From Lepidodermella squamata (lineage: Eukaryota; Gastrotricha): a stretch of DNA of 64,000 nt. The notes under the pieces are model-generated. The model did not search any database and was not told where the DNA came from. It saw nothing but the letters and a program-made list of their open reading frames with translations. The stretch is taken from the NCBI GenBank assembly GCA_047495785.1, contig JBLDXI010000028.1, positions 1,550,001-1,614,000 on the forward strand, given 5' to 3'. Positions 29,996 to 43,000 of the stretch are shown in pieces (position 1 is the stretch's first letter; the number at the start of each line of letters is the position of its first letter). A program made the position numbers and the translations under genes.

Positions 29996-31174
29996 TTAAG
30001 TTAGCAAAACATAGCCCTCGTGTCGCGCTGTATCAACGGCGTATCCAATAATAGCGAGGAAAAGCAGAAGAGTCACTGAAAACGACACAATGTCAATACT
30101 GCGACCTCTTTTCAACCAGTTGGGCCAGAAGCCGCGGCGTCCGGGCCCGTTGAACCATTCAGCCTTGTCTCGCGCTATCGCACAGGTCACCACAGTGTAT
30201 ATTGTACAAGCCCACGACAGAAGAGTACAAAAATCCGTATAATTCATCAGAAATATTCGATATGGCTTCGGGGGGACGCGGCTGATCACAGAAGACTGAA
30301 GAACAGTCAAAGCTAGAAGAATCGTCACTGAAATCATCGGTCTGTCAGGAATTGCTGCCGGCATTGCGTATAGGAAGAGCTGTAAACTCGATAAGATACT
30401 CGCAGGGATCATCAAAGCATATACATAGAGTTGCGGTTTTCTTTGGAATTTAATCGTGAAATAAGCCATACTTCGATTGCCTTCAATGTCGATCTCAGTG
30501 AGATTCTCGGAAATGTCAACAAAAGTCCACCAATGGCCGTCTGTTAAGAATTCTTCAGGGAAGTGTTTATCGGCAGGTCTAGTGAAGTAGAGCTCAACAG
30601 CCCTGGAGTTTTCTAAAATCGTAAAATCGATTGTACAAGTTTGAGAGTCGAAAGGGAAGGCTTGGAAGTCCATGGAACATGTTGACTCGAATAGACCGAA
30701 CCTTTGCCATAAGAACTGAAGTCGGCGGTCGGGTACTAAGTAGCTCATGTAGAATCTTGTAGCGTACCCATCGCCGTTCATCCCACGATTATCGACTGAG
30801 TTGTGGTGATTCAGAGTAGGGCGCCATACGCTGCCGTCATCGGGAATATTGAATGAGAATTCGTCGTTGTAGCCGGTTTTATGGTATGTCGGGCAGTTCA
30901 CATACCAGTAAATCTTCACGGAGCCAGATAGAACTAAAACCTCACGTAAATCATCGATTTCATGAAATTTTTCGGGTCTGAATCGAATGTCGCAGTAGGT
31001 CTTCTCGCAAACACCATTGAATGGGTCGAAATGCGTCCTCCCGTCGATGCAAGTAGGTGAGTAAACTTCGCCGTGAACCTTCGAGCAGTTAGCCAACAGT
31101 TCATCAGCGCTTTCGCCAGAGATGCTCACCTGAAAGATGCTTACCAGCTCGATTAGTATCACGCCGAGGTTCAT
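29996..31174 (-). CDS. pLGIC-16: Cys-loop receptor subunit
   Basis: Intronless, 392 residues, ATG at 31174. Signal peptide residues 1-20. Cys-loop C166-C180 (QAFPFD), followed by a slightly longer loop (RPADKHFPEEFLTDG). Loop C carries EGNRS. The triad before M2 is P-D-R, and the M2 start has isoleucine (RPMISVTILLALTV). The M3-M4 linker is basic and glycine-rich (NGPGRRGFWPNWLKRGR). It ends in HEGYVLLT, longer than neighbours. It precedes pLGIC-17 by 121 bp. Confidence 0.93.
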   Translation of the reverse strand: MNLGVILIELVSIFQVSISGESADELLANCSKVHGEVYSPTCIDGRTHFDPFNGVCEKTYCDIRFRPEKFHEIDDLREVLVLSGSVKIYWYVNCPTYHKTGYNDEFSFNIPDDGSVWRPTLNHHNSVDNRGMNGDGYATRFYMSYLVPDRRLQFLWQRFGLFESTCSMDFQAFPFDSQTCTIDFTILENSRAVELYFTRPADKHFPEEFLTDGHWWTFVDISENLTEIDIEGNRSMAYFTIKFQRKPQLYVYALMIPASILSSLQLFLYAMPAAIPDRPMISVTILLALTVLQSSVISRVPPKPYRIFLMNYTDFCTLLSWACTIYTVVTCAIARDKAEWFNGPGRRGFWPNWLKRGRSIDIVSFSVTLLLFLAIIGYAVDTARHEGYVLLT

Positions 31175-31295
31175 ATTTCATTTTTTATTGCTTTAATAAC
31201 AATATAAACAGAGTCTTGGGTATTTTTCTAAGAGACACTCCTTAAATATTGACAGAGGTAATTATTTGCTGAAATTGATTAGACAATCAGCTCCA

Positions 31296-32492
31296 TTATT
31301 GATCTGCCGATAAGACAAATCCAATCGCGTATAGGTGGATACCAATGAACCCGGCTATCGAGATTGAACAAGCTACTGAGTCTATTATTCTCGCCTTCGT
31401 GACATTCAAGGCCTTGCAAAATCTGATTTCATTATAGAACCAGGTTTTCCACGCCCTACACACGCCACAAGATGCAAGGCCATAAACCGCGCAAATCCAC
31501 GAAAAAATCGCGCACAAGTCGGTATAGTTATTCAGAAAAGACCTGTCAGGCTTAGCTGGGATTCTATCCATTATCTGCGCTTGAAATACAGTTTCTGCTA
31601 ACAAAATCGTTAACATGAAAGCAGGGCGGTCGGGTTGAATTGGGTCCAGCATGAAGGCCGCAATTTCTAGAGCAGCCAACATACCACAGGGTATCATAAG
31701 ATGAGTAATGTAGTAAGATGGGTTCCGATAGAAAATCAGTGAGAACACAACAAAACTTCGATATTCTGTGTTTGGTCTGTAATCCACTCTGGTCTCCCAC
31801 TTTTTCAGAAACCAAGTCGTGTCCAAATTAGAAGCCCAGCCTTCCATGTTCACGCTCCACTTCGAGCTGTTGTATCTTACCACGTGATTAGCAGTTTCAA
31901 CATTGAATTGCAAGGTACAATTCGCTGAGTCGTATGGGAACGCAGTGAAACTCATGTCGCACAGCGTATGGTAAAGTCCGTACATATTCAAGTTGAAAAC
32001 CAAGGTCTTTTTAGTTTCAAAAGTTATATAAAATCGGCGAAAAAAGCCTTCCAGCATTCCAAAATCTGATATTGTATTGGTATGCGTGACATAAGGTGTC
32101 CAAAAGTCCTCTTCGTTCACATTAATCAGCGATGCACTGAAACCAGGCTTCAAGTCAGGGCATACAACTTCCCATGATACTGAAAAAGAGCCTGAGATAG
32201 CCATCGATTCGTCCAGGTCACTAATGTCGTGAAAATATCGAGGTAGGAATTGGGCTCTCAGCTCTGTTGCGTTGCAATTCTTTGATCGAGGACAATCTGG
32301 GGCGTACCATTGAGGTGACAATTTAGGACACGCCTGTAAAAGTTCGGCACTCAACGCAGTCCTCAGTTTTGAAACTGGAACTTGATTAGCCAAGTAATCA
32401 TCCATTTTCTCATTAATCTTTGAATCGGAAGTCGTGGGTACTGAAATACTAACAGGAAGGCCGAAGAGCATAAAATAGAACATCAGCTCCAT
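31296..32492 (-). CDS. pLGIC-17: Cys-loop receptor subunit with Glu at 11' of M2
   Basis: Intronless, 398 residues, ATG at 32492 with a TATTCAG acceptor-like motif two bases upstream. A 30-residue insert separates the signal peptide from the first cysteine motif (ACPKLSPQWYAPDC). Cys-loop C178-C192 has a variant core (TAFPYD). The triad before M2 is P-D-R. M2 reads TILLAETVFQAQIM, with Glu in place of the near-invariant 11' residue. It groups with pLGIC-18, -19 and -21 (YGLASCGVC after M3). Gap to pLGIC-18 is only 68 bp. Confidence 0.93.
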   Translation of the reverse strand: MELMFYFMLFGLPVSISVPTTSDSKINEKMDDYLANQVPVSKLRTALSAELLQACPKLSPQWYAPDCPRSKNCNATELRAQFLPRYFHDISDLDESMAISGSFSVSWEVVCPDLKPGFSASLINVNEEDFWTPYVTHTNTISDFGMLEGFFRRFYITFETKKTLVFNLNMYGLYHTLCDMSFTAFPYDSANCTLQFNVETANHVVRYNSSKWSVNMEGWASNLDTTWFLKKWETRVDYRPNTEYRSFVVFSLIFYRNPSYYITHLMIPCGMLAALEIAAFMLDPIQPDRPAFMLTILLAETVFQAQIMDRIPAKPDRSFLNNYTDLCAIFSWICAVYGLASCGVCRAWKTWFYNEIRFCKALNVTKARIIDSVACSISIAGFIGIHLYAIGFVLSADQ

Positions 32493-32559
32493 GTCTGAAT
32501 ATAATTTCTATATCCAATGACGTTCAAAACTGTTTTGTTTAACTTTCATCAATGCTCAG

Positions 32560-32565
32560 TTTATT
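32560..32565 (-). terminator. Polyadenylation signal overlapping the pLGIC-18 stop
   Basis: The minus strand reads AAAAAATAAACTG, so the TAA stop (32563-32561) is inside AATAAA. Confidence 0.45.
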
Positions 32566-33706
32566 TTTTAGCTGCATTCGCAACGGAAATCGCGTAGACA
32601 TTGATTATAAGGAATAAGGCAAATGCGAGACTTGCTACAGCAAAGTCAATAATTCGAATTATTGAAATTACCAAACCGGTTTTACCGATCTTAGTTTCGC
32701 TGTAAAATCGATCTCGCCAAGCTGCACACACTCCGCTAGCCACAAGTCCATAGACAGTACAAAACCATGAGAAAAGAACGCAAAAATCAGTGTAATTGCT
32801 TAGGAAAATTCTATCCGGTTTTACAGGGACTACAGTCATAATCTGAGATTGAAAAACAGTCTGAGCCAGTAGGGCACTCATCATGAAGCTCGGTCTATCA
32901 GCTGAGATGGGATCCAGCATAAAGCCCATCAACTCCAGAGCCGCTAGAAAGACGCAAGGTGCCATTACATGAGACACATAGTAGTCAGGATTTCGTTGAA
33001 AATGTAACAGGAAAACAGCACTGCTCCGACTTGAAGTATTCCCAGTCGTCCAATTTGACCAGGAGCTGATTTCCCAATCTTCTTTTATCTCTTTCGCCCA
33101 TTTATCAACCTCCAACCAGTGAGCCTCGTTGATAAAAACAGAATCAGCATTTTCTTGGATTGTAAACATCAACGAACAGTTCGCTTGATCAAATGGGAAG
33201 TAACTAAAATCCATGTCGCACTTGGAGAAGAAGGAGCCGTGGAATTTCAGGTTGAACTCGATGTTATCTGGCGACTTCGTCTTCGAAAAGATTCTTCTAA
33301 CGAAACCCTCTGCTAATCCAAAATGAGAAAGAGTGTTAGCATGATGAAAATTGGGCTCCCAGAAGTCTCCGTCTCGCAAATTGATAATGAAATTATTCTC
33401 AGGTTGCGTGTAATTCGGACATTGAATAATCCACTTGATAGCTAGAACACCTGCAATAGTGAAGGCCTCTCTAAGATCATTGATGTCGTGGAACAACTTT
33501 GGAGTGAATTCCATCGACAAGGTTGTTGGGTTGCACCGTTTTCTATCGTTTCTATTCTGGCAATCAGGAGCGTATGATTCGGGTGAAAGTTTTTGACATT
33601 TTTCTAGCAACTCCATGGCTCTTTTGGTCTTCAAAACGTCCATTGGGTCAGCCCCCGCTCTCGGAAATATTGCCGAAAAAATTAACACAATTTTTACCGT
33701 GAGCAT
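32561..33706 (-). CDS. pLGIC-18: Cys-loop receptor subunit
   Basis: Intronless, 381 residues, ATG at 33706. Signal peptide residues 1-19. Cys-loop C163-C177 (SYFPFD). The triad before M2 is A-D-R, M2 reads SALLAQTVFQSQIM, with Gln at 11' where its subgroup mates have Glu. The LDPIS linker before it matches LDPIQ of pLGIC-17, -19 and -21. C-terminus is basic (NAAKK). It is the last channel gene before the lectin-type gene. Confidence 0.93.
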   Translation of the reverse strand: MLTVKIVLIFSAIFPRAGADPMDVLKTKRAMELLEKCQKLSPESYAPDCQNRNDRKRCNPTTLSMEFTPKLFHDINDLREAFTIAGVLAIKWIIQCPNYTQPENNFIINLRDGDFWEPNFHHANTLSHFGLAEGFVRRIFSKTKSPDNIEFNLKFHGSFFSKCDMDFSYFPFDQANCSLMFTIQENADSVFINEAHWLEVDKWAKEIKEDWEISSWSNWTTGNTSSRSSAVFLLHFQRNPDYYVSHVMAPCVFLAALELMGFMLDPISADRPSFMMSALLAQTVFQSQIMTVVPVKPDRIFLSNYTDFCVLFSWFCTVYGLVASGVCAAWRDRFYSETKIGKTGLVISIIRIIDFAVASLAFALFLIINVYAISVANAAKK

Positions 33707-34022
33707 ACCAAGAATCTTTTGAAGGATGTCTCAACCTAGAAGCAAGCTTACATCTACCACTCAAACGGATGTTCAAGATGCACATGATGGAAGAGAAATG
33801 TTTACTTACCATTACGAACTTTCACGTGTGATTCGTGGAATACTTCGAGATGGCATCATGCTCTCGCTTCTTCAACTCAACTCAAGTGGAATCCAATAAA
33901 TAATAATTGCAAAATAAAGCGTAAACGCAAGGACAAGCAAGCATTTTCACTGAATATTGATATGGATGTTAGGCTTGTATCTTGGATATTATAGGCCCCC
34001 TGTTCAAATGAATATAACTTAC
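33707..34022. other. Unresolved 3' end of the mosaic lectin gene
   Basis: A good donor (GATG/GTAAGTT) at 34022 shows that the upstream minus-strand gene continues here. One option is an acceptor near 33982 leading to a stop at 33877 with a hydrophobic tail (RFILQLLFIGFHL). Another acceptor near 33940 reads a different short tail. I cannot choose between them. Confidence 0.35.
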
Positions 34023-37000
34023 CATCGCACTCAAACGGTGGGATGAACCACCGTCCAGCCAGACCACATTTTATCTCGAAAAATCTTTGTTGAGTGAAAG
34101 GAATGACCTAAAATTCAAGCAGCATATAGTTAAGTGAATTGAAGTCAGAGTGTATCGCACCGTTCGATTGGGGCAGAACAGGAAGGTTAACGTTTGGTAT
34201 GGCCAATACGGTAAACTTTCATTGGTGTAGGCCGCAAGGCTATGCCACGCATTTTCAAGAAAGACTGGTACCAATCGATCGGGTCTGTAGCACCCAATGC
34301 TCGTCAGGTATACAGAAGAAATAACCAACTCGCCATCAGGCTCTTTACTACCGCAATATTGCCTTCCCTCAGAGTGCGCGGCTAGAGATTCGTCGATGCA
34401 ATCATCCGCGCACTGTTCGTCTGCCAATTTCAAGTCAGTCGTTGGCAGCTTGTTCAGGCAAAAGCAATACTTGTCCGCTAGACCGCAATATAACGCTTCC
34501 TTTTCCATGCAAGCCTCCCTGCAAAGGCGCAGTGGGTCAATCGCCATTCGAGAGATATTAGCAATTGAAAACGGATTCAAGGCGTACGACCCGTTTTGAT
34601 ACATCCCAGTCAACGATTTGATTTTATATCCCTCCGTGATGTCCTTGGCAGGATCGATCTTGTAACAGCCTTTGTAGTACAAACTGAGGCTGCATTTTTC
34701 CGGGGCTCTTGGGTCATTAGGATCATCGCTTCCCGATAGAATCCATTGAGCTTGCGAGCTGCATTTAATGCTTTGTTCGTATCCGAGCCAGAATGAATCC
34801 GTACTCAGTTCAAAGCCCAGGTAACATCGGTAGCCGACGTAGCTCCCGTAGGTTTTTACTGTTCCATTATGAATGGCGTTCGTAACATTTGGGAAAGACC
34901 CGCAGCTTTTGACTATGGAAGTCCGAAAATGACACAAATGCAATCAATAATGTCACTATCTTACTTTTACAGTTGAAGATGTCAGGTTTCCAGCTGCTGC
35001 TGGAACTTGCAGCATCGTATACACAATACCGAATGGTTTCCTTATCCTCATTACCATATGCTACCTCGTATCCAGTTGCTTTTAAAGCATAATTTTCGAT
35101 CATTCATTCAGCTGAAATTTCTATTAGCTTACCGCAAGATAGCTTCATCGTACTCAAATAATTTGGGTATCTTGGAATCGCTGAATCATTGACGGGTGCG
35201 ACATTCGGAGTAACAGAGTACCTAGTGGAGCTTGGGATAGGGCAAGGCTTCCCTTCAAAATCGAGTGTTTAAACTGAAATCATTGTAAGGGAGTTTGCGT
35301 CTTACTTATGCAATTAGGTATAGGGTTGGTCCACGTTCCAATATCTGAACACGTCGATGAGGTATAGCCTGTGGAATTTGCGATAAAGCCCTGTATACAA
35401 CTGAAGGTCGCTGATTGACCAGGAGCGTTATAAAGCGTAGGTAGGTTTGTATAGAGTTTCTGATCAACAATTGGACAAACTGCAGACGACCAGATTCCAT
35501 TTGAGCAGACTAGAGATGACTGATATCTAACTTTCTGGTCCGGAACAGTCGTTGCGCCGGGACATTCTACGGTCACAGTTTCGTTCTCCGTGTATTGTGG
35601 GCTCTTGGTGGGCTCCATGTAGGATAAACCATTGCTGATTCGACATGGTGTACCAGGATTCTCACATGCACCAGCTGAGCATGGTCTGAGGCAGTTGTTA
35701 TCCGTCTTGCAAATAAAGCGAAACGAATAAAAAATACTCGAAGTTGAGAGGCTCGAGAATAAAGTTGAGGACGACATCGTTATCATCGCTGTCTCGTTGT
35801 CAAGTTTCAGAGCTGAAGAATCCCCGTTCCAGGCACCAGGTGTAAGTTGGTAAGGAATCGTCAATGAGCCTTTATTCAGCCACGCCCAATCTCCAAAAGC
35901 AACTGAAAGCAATAACAGAAGAATCAAGAGTTTGAAATTAAAACCCAAAAATGTGCCAACCGTTAGCTCGTGTAGTCGCCACATTTCGACAGGCAGTTTG
36001 GATAGGTCCGACTTTATCCGCCGTCAAAACCGACGAATAAACAGAGACACAGGTTAAATAGCCCCGAAATTGCCCAATATCTATACGGCTAAAGTCAACT
36101 GGATTCGTAACATTCGCCGCAATTTTCGATTGACCACAAACAGTTCCGTTGATCAGTACCTTGATTTGCTGGGTATCGTAAGTAACGATGAAATGGGACC
36201 ATACAAAATTAGGAAATCGACACTTGATTAAGGAGACGTTGAGATAATTCGGAATCTCAACATTCAGAGTGTTTGCATCCAACATCCTTATCGTGAAGTT
36301 TGAAGTGCGAATCAAATTATAAGGAGCAACATTTGGGGAATCCCGATAAATAAAAAATGATATGCTGAACTGAGCGAAAGTTGATCCACCGTCTCCTGCA
36401 GTTTCATATTGCAAGCCAGTTGATGCGTTGAAGTAATAGGACGATGGCATCGTTACTGAGCTAAGGAATGGTCCGTGCTCCACAAGGTAGGCCGCTGATG
36501 GGTTTTTCACAGCGAATCCCATGTAGTTTCCTACTAAATCTGCTGCTCGGTAATGTAAGGTCAGGGGCCAGAAACCAACGGCAGTTTCTCTTAAGTAAAC
36601 ATGTGGATGATCTGAAAACTAACTGCTGAAAAACCAGGATAAAATTCGTTCTGAATAACTTACATGAAAATTTACAATTAGTTGTACACCCCGGGTTGTC
36701 CGTATCGCAGCTTTCCCCAAAGCTTATCCGTCTATCCCCACAAACTGGTCGAGCTGGAATACTCTTGTTAATTATCTAGTTGATGCTTAATTATAGCGAA
36801 ACAAACCATAAATGCCAGTCTCGCATGAGAAGACCTCCAAGCTGGGCCAAGCTATAGTTGTCTCGACGAAGACCCAGGTAAGATTCCGGTTTTGGTCTGT
36901 CGTACCGATGATGGCATACTGTGGATATCCAGCGCTATGATAGTAGTTTGGCATTGGTTTGATGAAGTTTTCGTACAGCCCGGAGAAATTCCGCGAGCTG

Positions 37001-40000
37001 TAAAGATAATCCCAGCCAACCCAGAACTGTTGTGTCTCTGTGAAAAAAATATATTATAGCCAGATTCGATTAGAATTTCAAAGGTGCCGCATCACCTGCA
37101 ATGTAGATGAAACCCTTATTATAATATTTTTGGGTCGAAATTAAAGGAGGATAGATGAAAGTGAGGAATTCATCGTGAGCTGCATTTCTTGGAATCGCCA
37201 CGCTGCCTCCTCGGCGGCGGCAGTAGCGGAAAAAATCAGGGTACGATTTTTGAATATTAGTCTGCGGTTCGTAAAAGTAGCAATAGTTTCCATATGGCAC
37301 GAAATCAGCGGGACACGCTGTGAAATACAATTAAAAAACTTGAACAAAGCTGGCACAATAACTCGTACCACTAAAGCGACGGCAGAACTTGGTGATGTCT
37401 CCAAGTTCATCAAACTTAAAGGACCTGTCGAAGAGGGAAATGCATCCGATATTGCCATTGATTCCCGGTTCACTGGTGTTTGCACCTTTCCATCCTAAGT
37501 TCAGAGGTTCAAGCGGCAAGTTGCGAGAGAGGTATTTTGAATCCCGCAGGGCTGATTGGTCCATGCTCTTGGAAACGTAGATGGCGTAGCGGCCAAATAT
37601 CTCAACTTTTGACGAAGCAGCATCGTAGGTGTAAAGAGAAAATCTCGAGCTAGAAATAGGCCGTAACAGTTTAACAAATTTGAAATGAGATTAAATTACC
37701 TTGGTGGGGGAACGGAATTGCTGACATTATATACATCCAGTACATAATCACTCTCGGAACCATCGGGATGTGTGGCAAACATATGAAGTTCCCGTTTTGC
37801 ATTACTGCCGCCTTGAGTTGTGTTAGTGATGTAATAGCCTATTTCCACCAAGCCAGCGATGGTTGCTCTGATGAAGTGGGAGGCTTTAATTAATTTAATA
37901 AGTAGTTAATACTGAAAAAAGTTCTTGCATTGTGCGTCTAATCGGGTCGGCGGCCAGTGGTATACCCCAATAGAATCCGAAACTGAAGGATCGATTGAGG
38001 GAAATATCAAACGCTGGCCATTGAGCTGGAGGTACGAGCTTAACTCTGAAACAGTTAAACATCTTGAGACATACTTCGCTTAAGAATTTTCTCTTACATA
38101 CCTGGTGAGCGGTGAAAACTGAGCAGTTTCCGCATTCAAGGTGTCGCGCTGAGCCATTGCGGCGGTTTTTCGGAGCAGAAAATAGCTATAAGTTAAATTC
38201 CCAGCTGCCACCACTCCAATTGTTCTCTGATAGCCGACATCCTCTAACTTGTATTGCCTGGTAAGTGGCCAGAAACCCAACAGGTTGCGAGCAAACGGGA
38301 AATTCAGCATGGAATGACCTTCAACTTGACAAGTATCAGAGCAGCCGTCCCCCGCGACTTGATTTCCGTCATCACACTCTTCAAATCCGTCTTTATTGCC
38401 ATTTCCACAGGCGGAGTCCAGACCGGCAACAACCAGCTGTTCGCAGGTTGTTTGGAAAGTGGAAATGCTGCTGCTCCGTTTCCCTGATTCTAGGAAACCA
38501 CTATAAAGTGCGGTGCATGCTATAGGACCATTAGCGCCTCGACCCAATTTTAACGCGAAATTTGACACGTAATTTCCACCCAGCGTGGCGTTGAACGATG
38601 CAAGGACTTCATTGTTAGATACAACGTAAACATGTGTCGAGTTGCAAGTCAAGCCAAAGGCAATCCATTTGTTGAGGAAGCTCACGCCAATTGGTTGAGA
38701 AGAAGGAAACGACCACAGAACCGAGCTGACGTTTGTGCCATACTGTGTCCAAAGAGAACCTTGGAATCGAGTGCTGTATTTTTGAAAGTAGAAATTTCCA
38801 TTTCCAGCGTCATAGCAGAACATGTAGCCAGTCGAGTAATTTGACACATATGGCGCTGACATGGACATAGTCGCGACTTCGAAGAAGCAAGCAGTATTTG
38901 GCAGATAGGCGTTCTGGAATGGTAGGTTTGTGATCTGGCCGAACTTCCCGTATATGAAAAACGTGAATGGACACGCTAAAGTGTCAAGCTCGTCATGGTA
39001 CGCGGTCAAATCATGGTAACCTGAAGAAAAACGGATTTTCAGAGATAACATATTCGCTTTCTATTGCTTACTATAAGCCGAGAACGAGGCCACTCGAGCA
39101 GACATAGACCAAGGCACGGTTATCATTTCCGGAATGCCCCCAACAAAGGAGCCATGTCTGTTTTTTCCGCTCACGTCTGGATCCAAAAATCTGTTCTCTG
39201 AGTAGACCCAAAATCCCATTGTTGACCCAGGCGTAACCACACTGTCGACGGCTATATCAGTGGAGTACGGTTGGTAGCTCCAAGATCATTCTAAGGTATA
39301 AAATTTACCTGGTCTGGTATTCTGCATCAAGCCAGTGAAGTAATTCCGCTCTGGCGAGAGTAAGCCGCCAATTTCCTCGAGCTCACTCACCGATTCAAGG
39401 TAAAGCGGTGATGTTGGCTCGCCTTTTACTCCATTCATGCATATCGCGTTCGTTTTATCGAGCGACCCAGACGTCCTGTGAAGCAACCGATTATGACAAG
39501 ACAGGTTATTAAAGATCGGATCACATTTCTGATATAAAATAGCATCGGCTTCGCCAGAGAATGAAACCGAGCGGGCAACAATTTTTCTCTTCGACCATGC
39601 AGGCATCACTGCATCCATCCAGTGGCTCTCGATTACCGTCGTCGCACGTTTCTCCAACTTCAATAACCCCATTTCCACAAACACCAGTGAAGCCTATCAG
39701 CGCCGTATCTAGAAGCAAAACTGGTTAGAGATAGAGATTTTTGTATCATGCTTACTTTTCACGTAGTCCTGACAAACAGCTCTAAGTTGAAACATGTCTT
39801 TCTCCTTGAGAATTCTGTAGTAGATCGCCAAGCATTTGATGACCAATGAGGGCGGATTCATGTCATTCACCGTCAATTCCAAGGGCGTGCTGATAACAGG
39901 TGGTACTTGAAGAGCCTCAAAAATTGTGTAGTTCCGAATTCGAGTATTCACGTAGCCCGTAGCCATAGATGTCTCATAATCGAATGTGAATGCGATAGTG

Positions 40001-43000
40001 TTTGGAAAGTAGCTATCTAAAAGCATTGTAAGGCTCTGTGGTTCGTACCAAAAGTAGTGCCGCATTTCGAAAGAAATGGTTGAAGGCGTGATGCTGAGCG
40101 TTAACGTCGAATTTGGGCCGAATTTCATGACAGGTCGCTTGGTATAATCAATGAATTGATTGTCAGTTATGATGAAAAAAATGCTCAGTGTAGATGAAAA
40201 ATTGAAATTGTCTATCGGCAGGGTTTCAGAAACATATGTTGAGTTCGCCGAGCTATTCCAACTGATTTCCAAAGGGCCTCGGTCAACGTAGCCATATCTG
40301 CCACTCAGGGGCCAGAATGCGAAAAGTGAGTCGTAATGCGGTATGTTACTGTAGTAAGCAGCTGATTTGGACTGGAACAGTGCCACAGCCGATGTTCGAC
40401 CGCAATCAACGGTTCTTAGGCCGGGAAATACTTGGGAAATGTCCAATACAACACATGCCGTTGCTGTTTTCATTGAGGGCTGACCGGGCAGCCAAAGGGA
40501 GGTATCGATCGACTTATTCGTTGACAGCCAAACAAAAGCGACTTTGCTTTCGTCGAACCGCGCCCCTAGCCAGAAGAATTTCGACGCAGCAATCGTGGAA
40601 GGGGATGTTAGCTCCAGAGCATCACCAATTGCGTTCAGCGACGTCGTATCAAATATCTCAGCTAATTTTGCCCCGTTCGGCATCAGAAGATTAGAATCTG
40701 AGAAATTTAACACTGGGTACGCGGATGAATTTCCGGCATATGAGTAACACCAGCCTCCCAGCTCAACAGTTCCTTGCCCGCAGTTTGTTGTGTTCGCAAG
40801 TGAAATCAGAGTGCAGCCTTCAACGCACCTATCAATGCCGGCCCATGTGCTATCGGATTGGCAATTTATTGTTTTGGTCGAAAGGCCGTTACTCAAGAAA
40901 ACAGCCGTTGGTGATTCACATTCGATTGTAGCCACATTGCCTAGAAAAATTTCAGAAATTTTGATGATAAATGCCGGCGAGAATGGCAACTTACCAGGGT
41001 AAAACGTTGTTGTATCGCGACACAAAAATGACATCTTGTACTTGGACTGGAGATTAGGAGGTGGTAAAGGGCATAACGGGACTGAAAAACACTAATTTTC
41101 ACAGCCATCATGAAATAATCTTGTAATTAACTGTATGTCATCGGTTTGGGTGCTCTAGTAGCATTTGGGAGTGCGAAAAGCGGCGATATAGGAGATGTAC
41201 AGGCATATTGATAAGCAACGCCGCTTCCATTGCAAGCTGTGAGTTGAAAGGTGTTCGTTTCATCCAACACAGGGCATAAATCTAGTAAATTTCTCAAAAT
41301 CAAGGTGAAGTCAAAAGATGCGCAATCCTATTCACTTTCGACGCATTGCGGCAGAGCGGTCCAGCCAGAATTTTGACATGTCGTATTTTTGAAATCAGCC
41401 ATATCATAAAATCGATATTTTGATGGGCAGCGAATTTTCAAGGTGGTTCCATCTAGCGAGAAATTGTTAACCTTAATTAAGAACATTTGAAATCCTTTAC
41501 TTGCGTATGAATTGTTGGGTAAAGAAATATTCGACCAACTGGGGACTCCTTCGATTTCATAACCGTTGTAGAATAGCGGTAGAGCTGAGCATCTAGTAAG
41601 TAAGAGGGGATCCGCGTTATCAGTCGCAACCCGGCCGCATCCAGGACTCATTGGGCGCTCGCAGAGGAAGAACTGCTGCTTCGAGCAGGTATCAGGGTAC
41701 CACATGCCATCCTTCGCTTCAATACCATAGCACAAATTAGGCGTGAGACTTCCAACTTTTGACGTGCCGAGATTGGAATACAGCCCAGCTTTCCTCGCAA
41801 ACTGATCGGTGTAAAACCAATATGGGCGTGTCATGCGAGATTCGACTGTAGTAACATGAAACAAAACAAAAGGTTAGGACTGTTAGATTCTGAAACACTT
41901 ACTATCTGGTATCGATTCGGCATCAACCGAGCAGGCCAGGTTTGATGTTGCGGTTTGTGATGTAGAGCTTACGGTGAATACCCACCGGCCAGTGGCTTTG
42001 TTGTAGCTAAGCAGAACTCTTGCACCGGGGCTAGGCGGAATATCAGACCTCATTATTACTGTAAGACCTGATAGAATTATTTTTCCGAAGAAGGATGTGG
42101 CTTCAGGAGAGGTTCCATCTTCCCAAACAAAATGCTCTGAAAACGGATATTTGTTTACATGTAATATAGATTTGAAATGCTAATCAAACCCAGCGAGAAC
42201 TGAGCCATCGGGCTGCCGGTATCAAAAGTTGAATTAATGGCGTAAGGAGGCCAAGCGGTGAGTGCTCCCGAAAGTAGAAGTGGCGTCCAAACTTTGTAAG
42301 GATAAGCAGCACCAGGTGTCGCTATATTCGCTGAATTCCAGCTGAAGTACGAAAAGATGTAGTCAGCCTGTTGATCTGTGTCGATTCTCATGAAGTTCGT
42401 CGTGTCACCACATTGCTTAATCAAAGTGGACATATCTCCAGAGAGGGCGGTAATTTTGAAGCATCGCCCACTGACAGGTATGTAATCCAGAGGGCATGAT
42501 ATATCTATAGGATTGACGAACTACACTTCAAAAGTTCAATTTAAAAATTGCGTCATACATACATGATTGTATAGCTGATCTCCATACGTTTACATCAGGT
42601 TCCACTACTGGCTCAGCTTCGCAAATATAAGCAGCGGATGTCCTGTAGTCACGACTTTCAACTGACCACACTCCGCCGGTTGATCGTAATACGAAGCCAT
42701 CCGAGATTGTGAATGCGCTGCTTCTCTGCCACTTATTAGTTGCCGTAGTAGGATCAAAAGGGGTTCCGTCGTACCAGCGTATAAAACTGCTAGAATTTTT
42801 CGCTGGCAAAACAATTTGTCATTGTGCGGTAATTATATAAGCTAAACTGGCTTGCTTACATCTAGGGTCGATCGCTACTTGATATGACGTGTAGAGACCA
42901 AGAATTACGCCACCGCCCGATTGAGACAGCATTAGGCTAACATTCGAAAGGAACTGGACCTCATCTACAGTGGCTTCTTTCGGTGGAAACCCATTCTGCA

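Noticed and set aside
39480-39545. Apparent frameshift in a lectin-like domain
   Set aside because: A 49-bp GT-AG intron explains it and restores the frame.
40317-40694. 125-codon plus-strand frame within the lectin gene
   Set aside because: Antisense to a long exon with clear lectin-like and LamG-like sequence.
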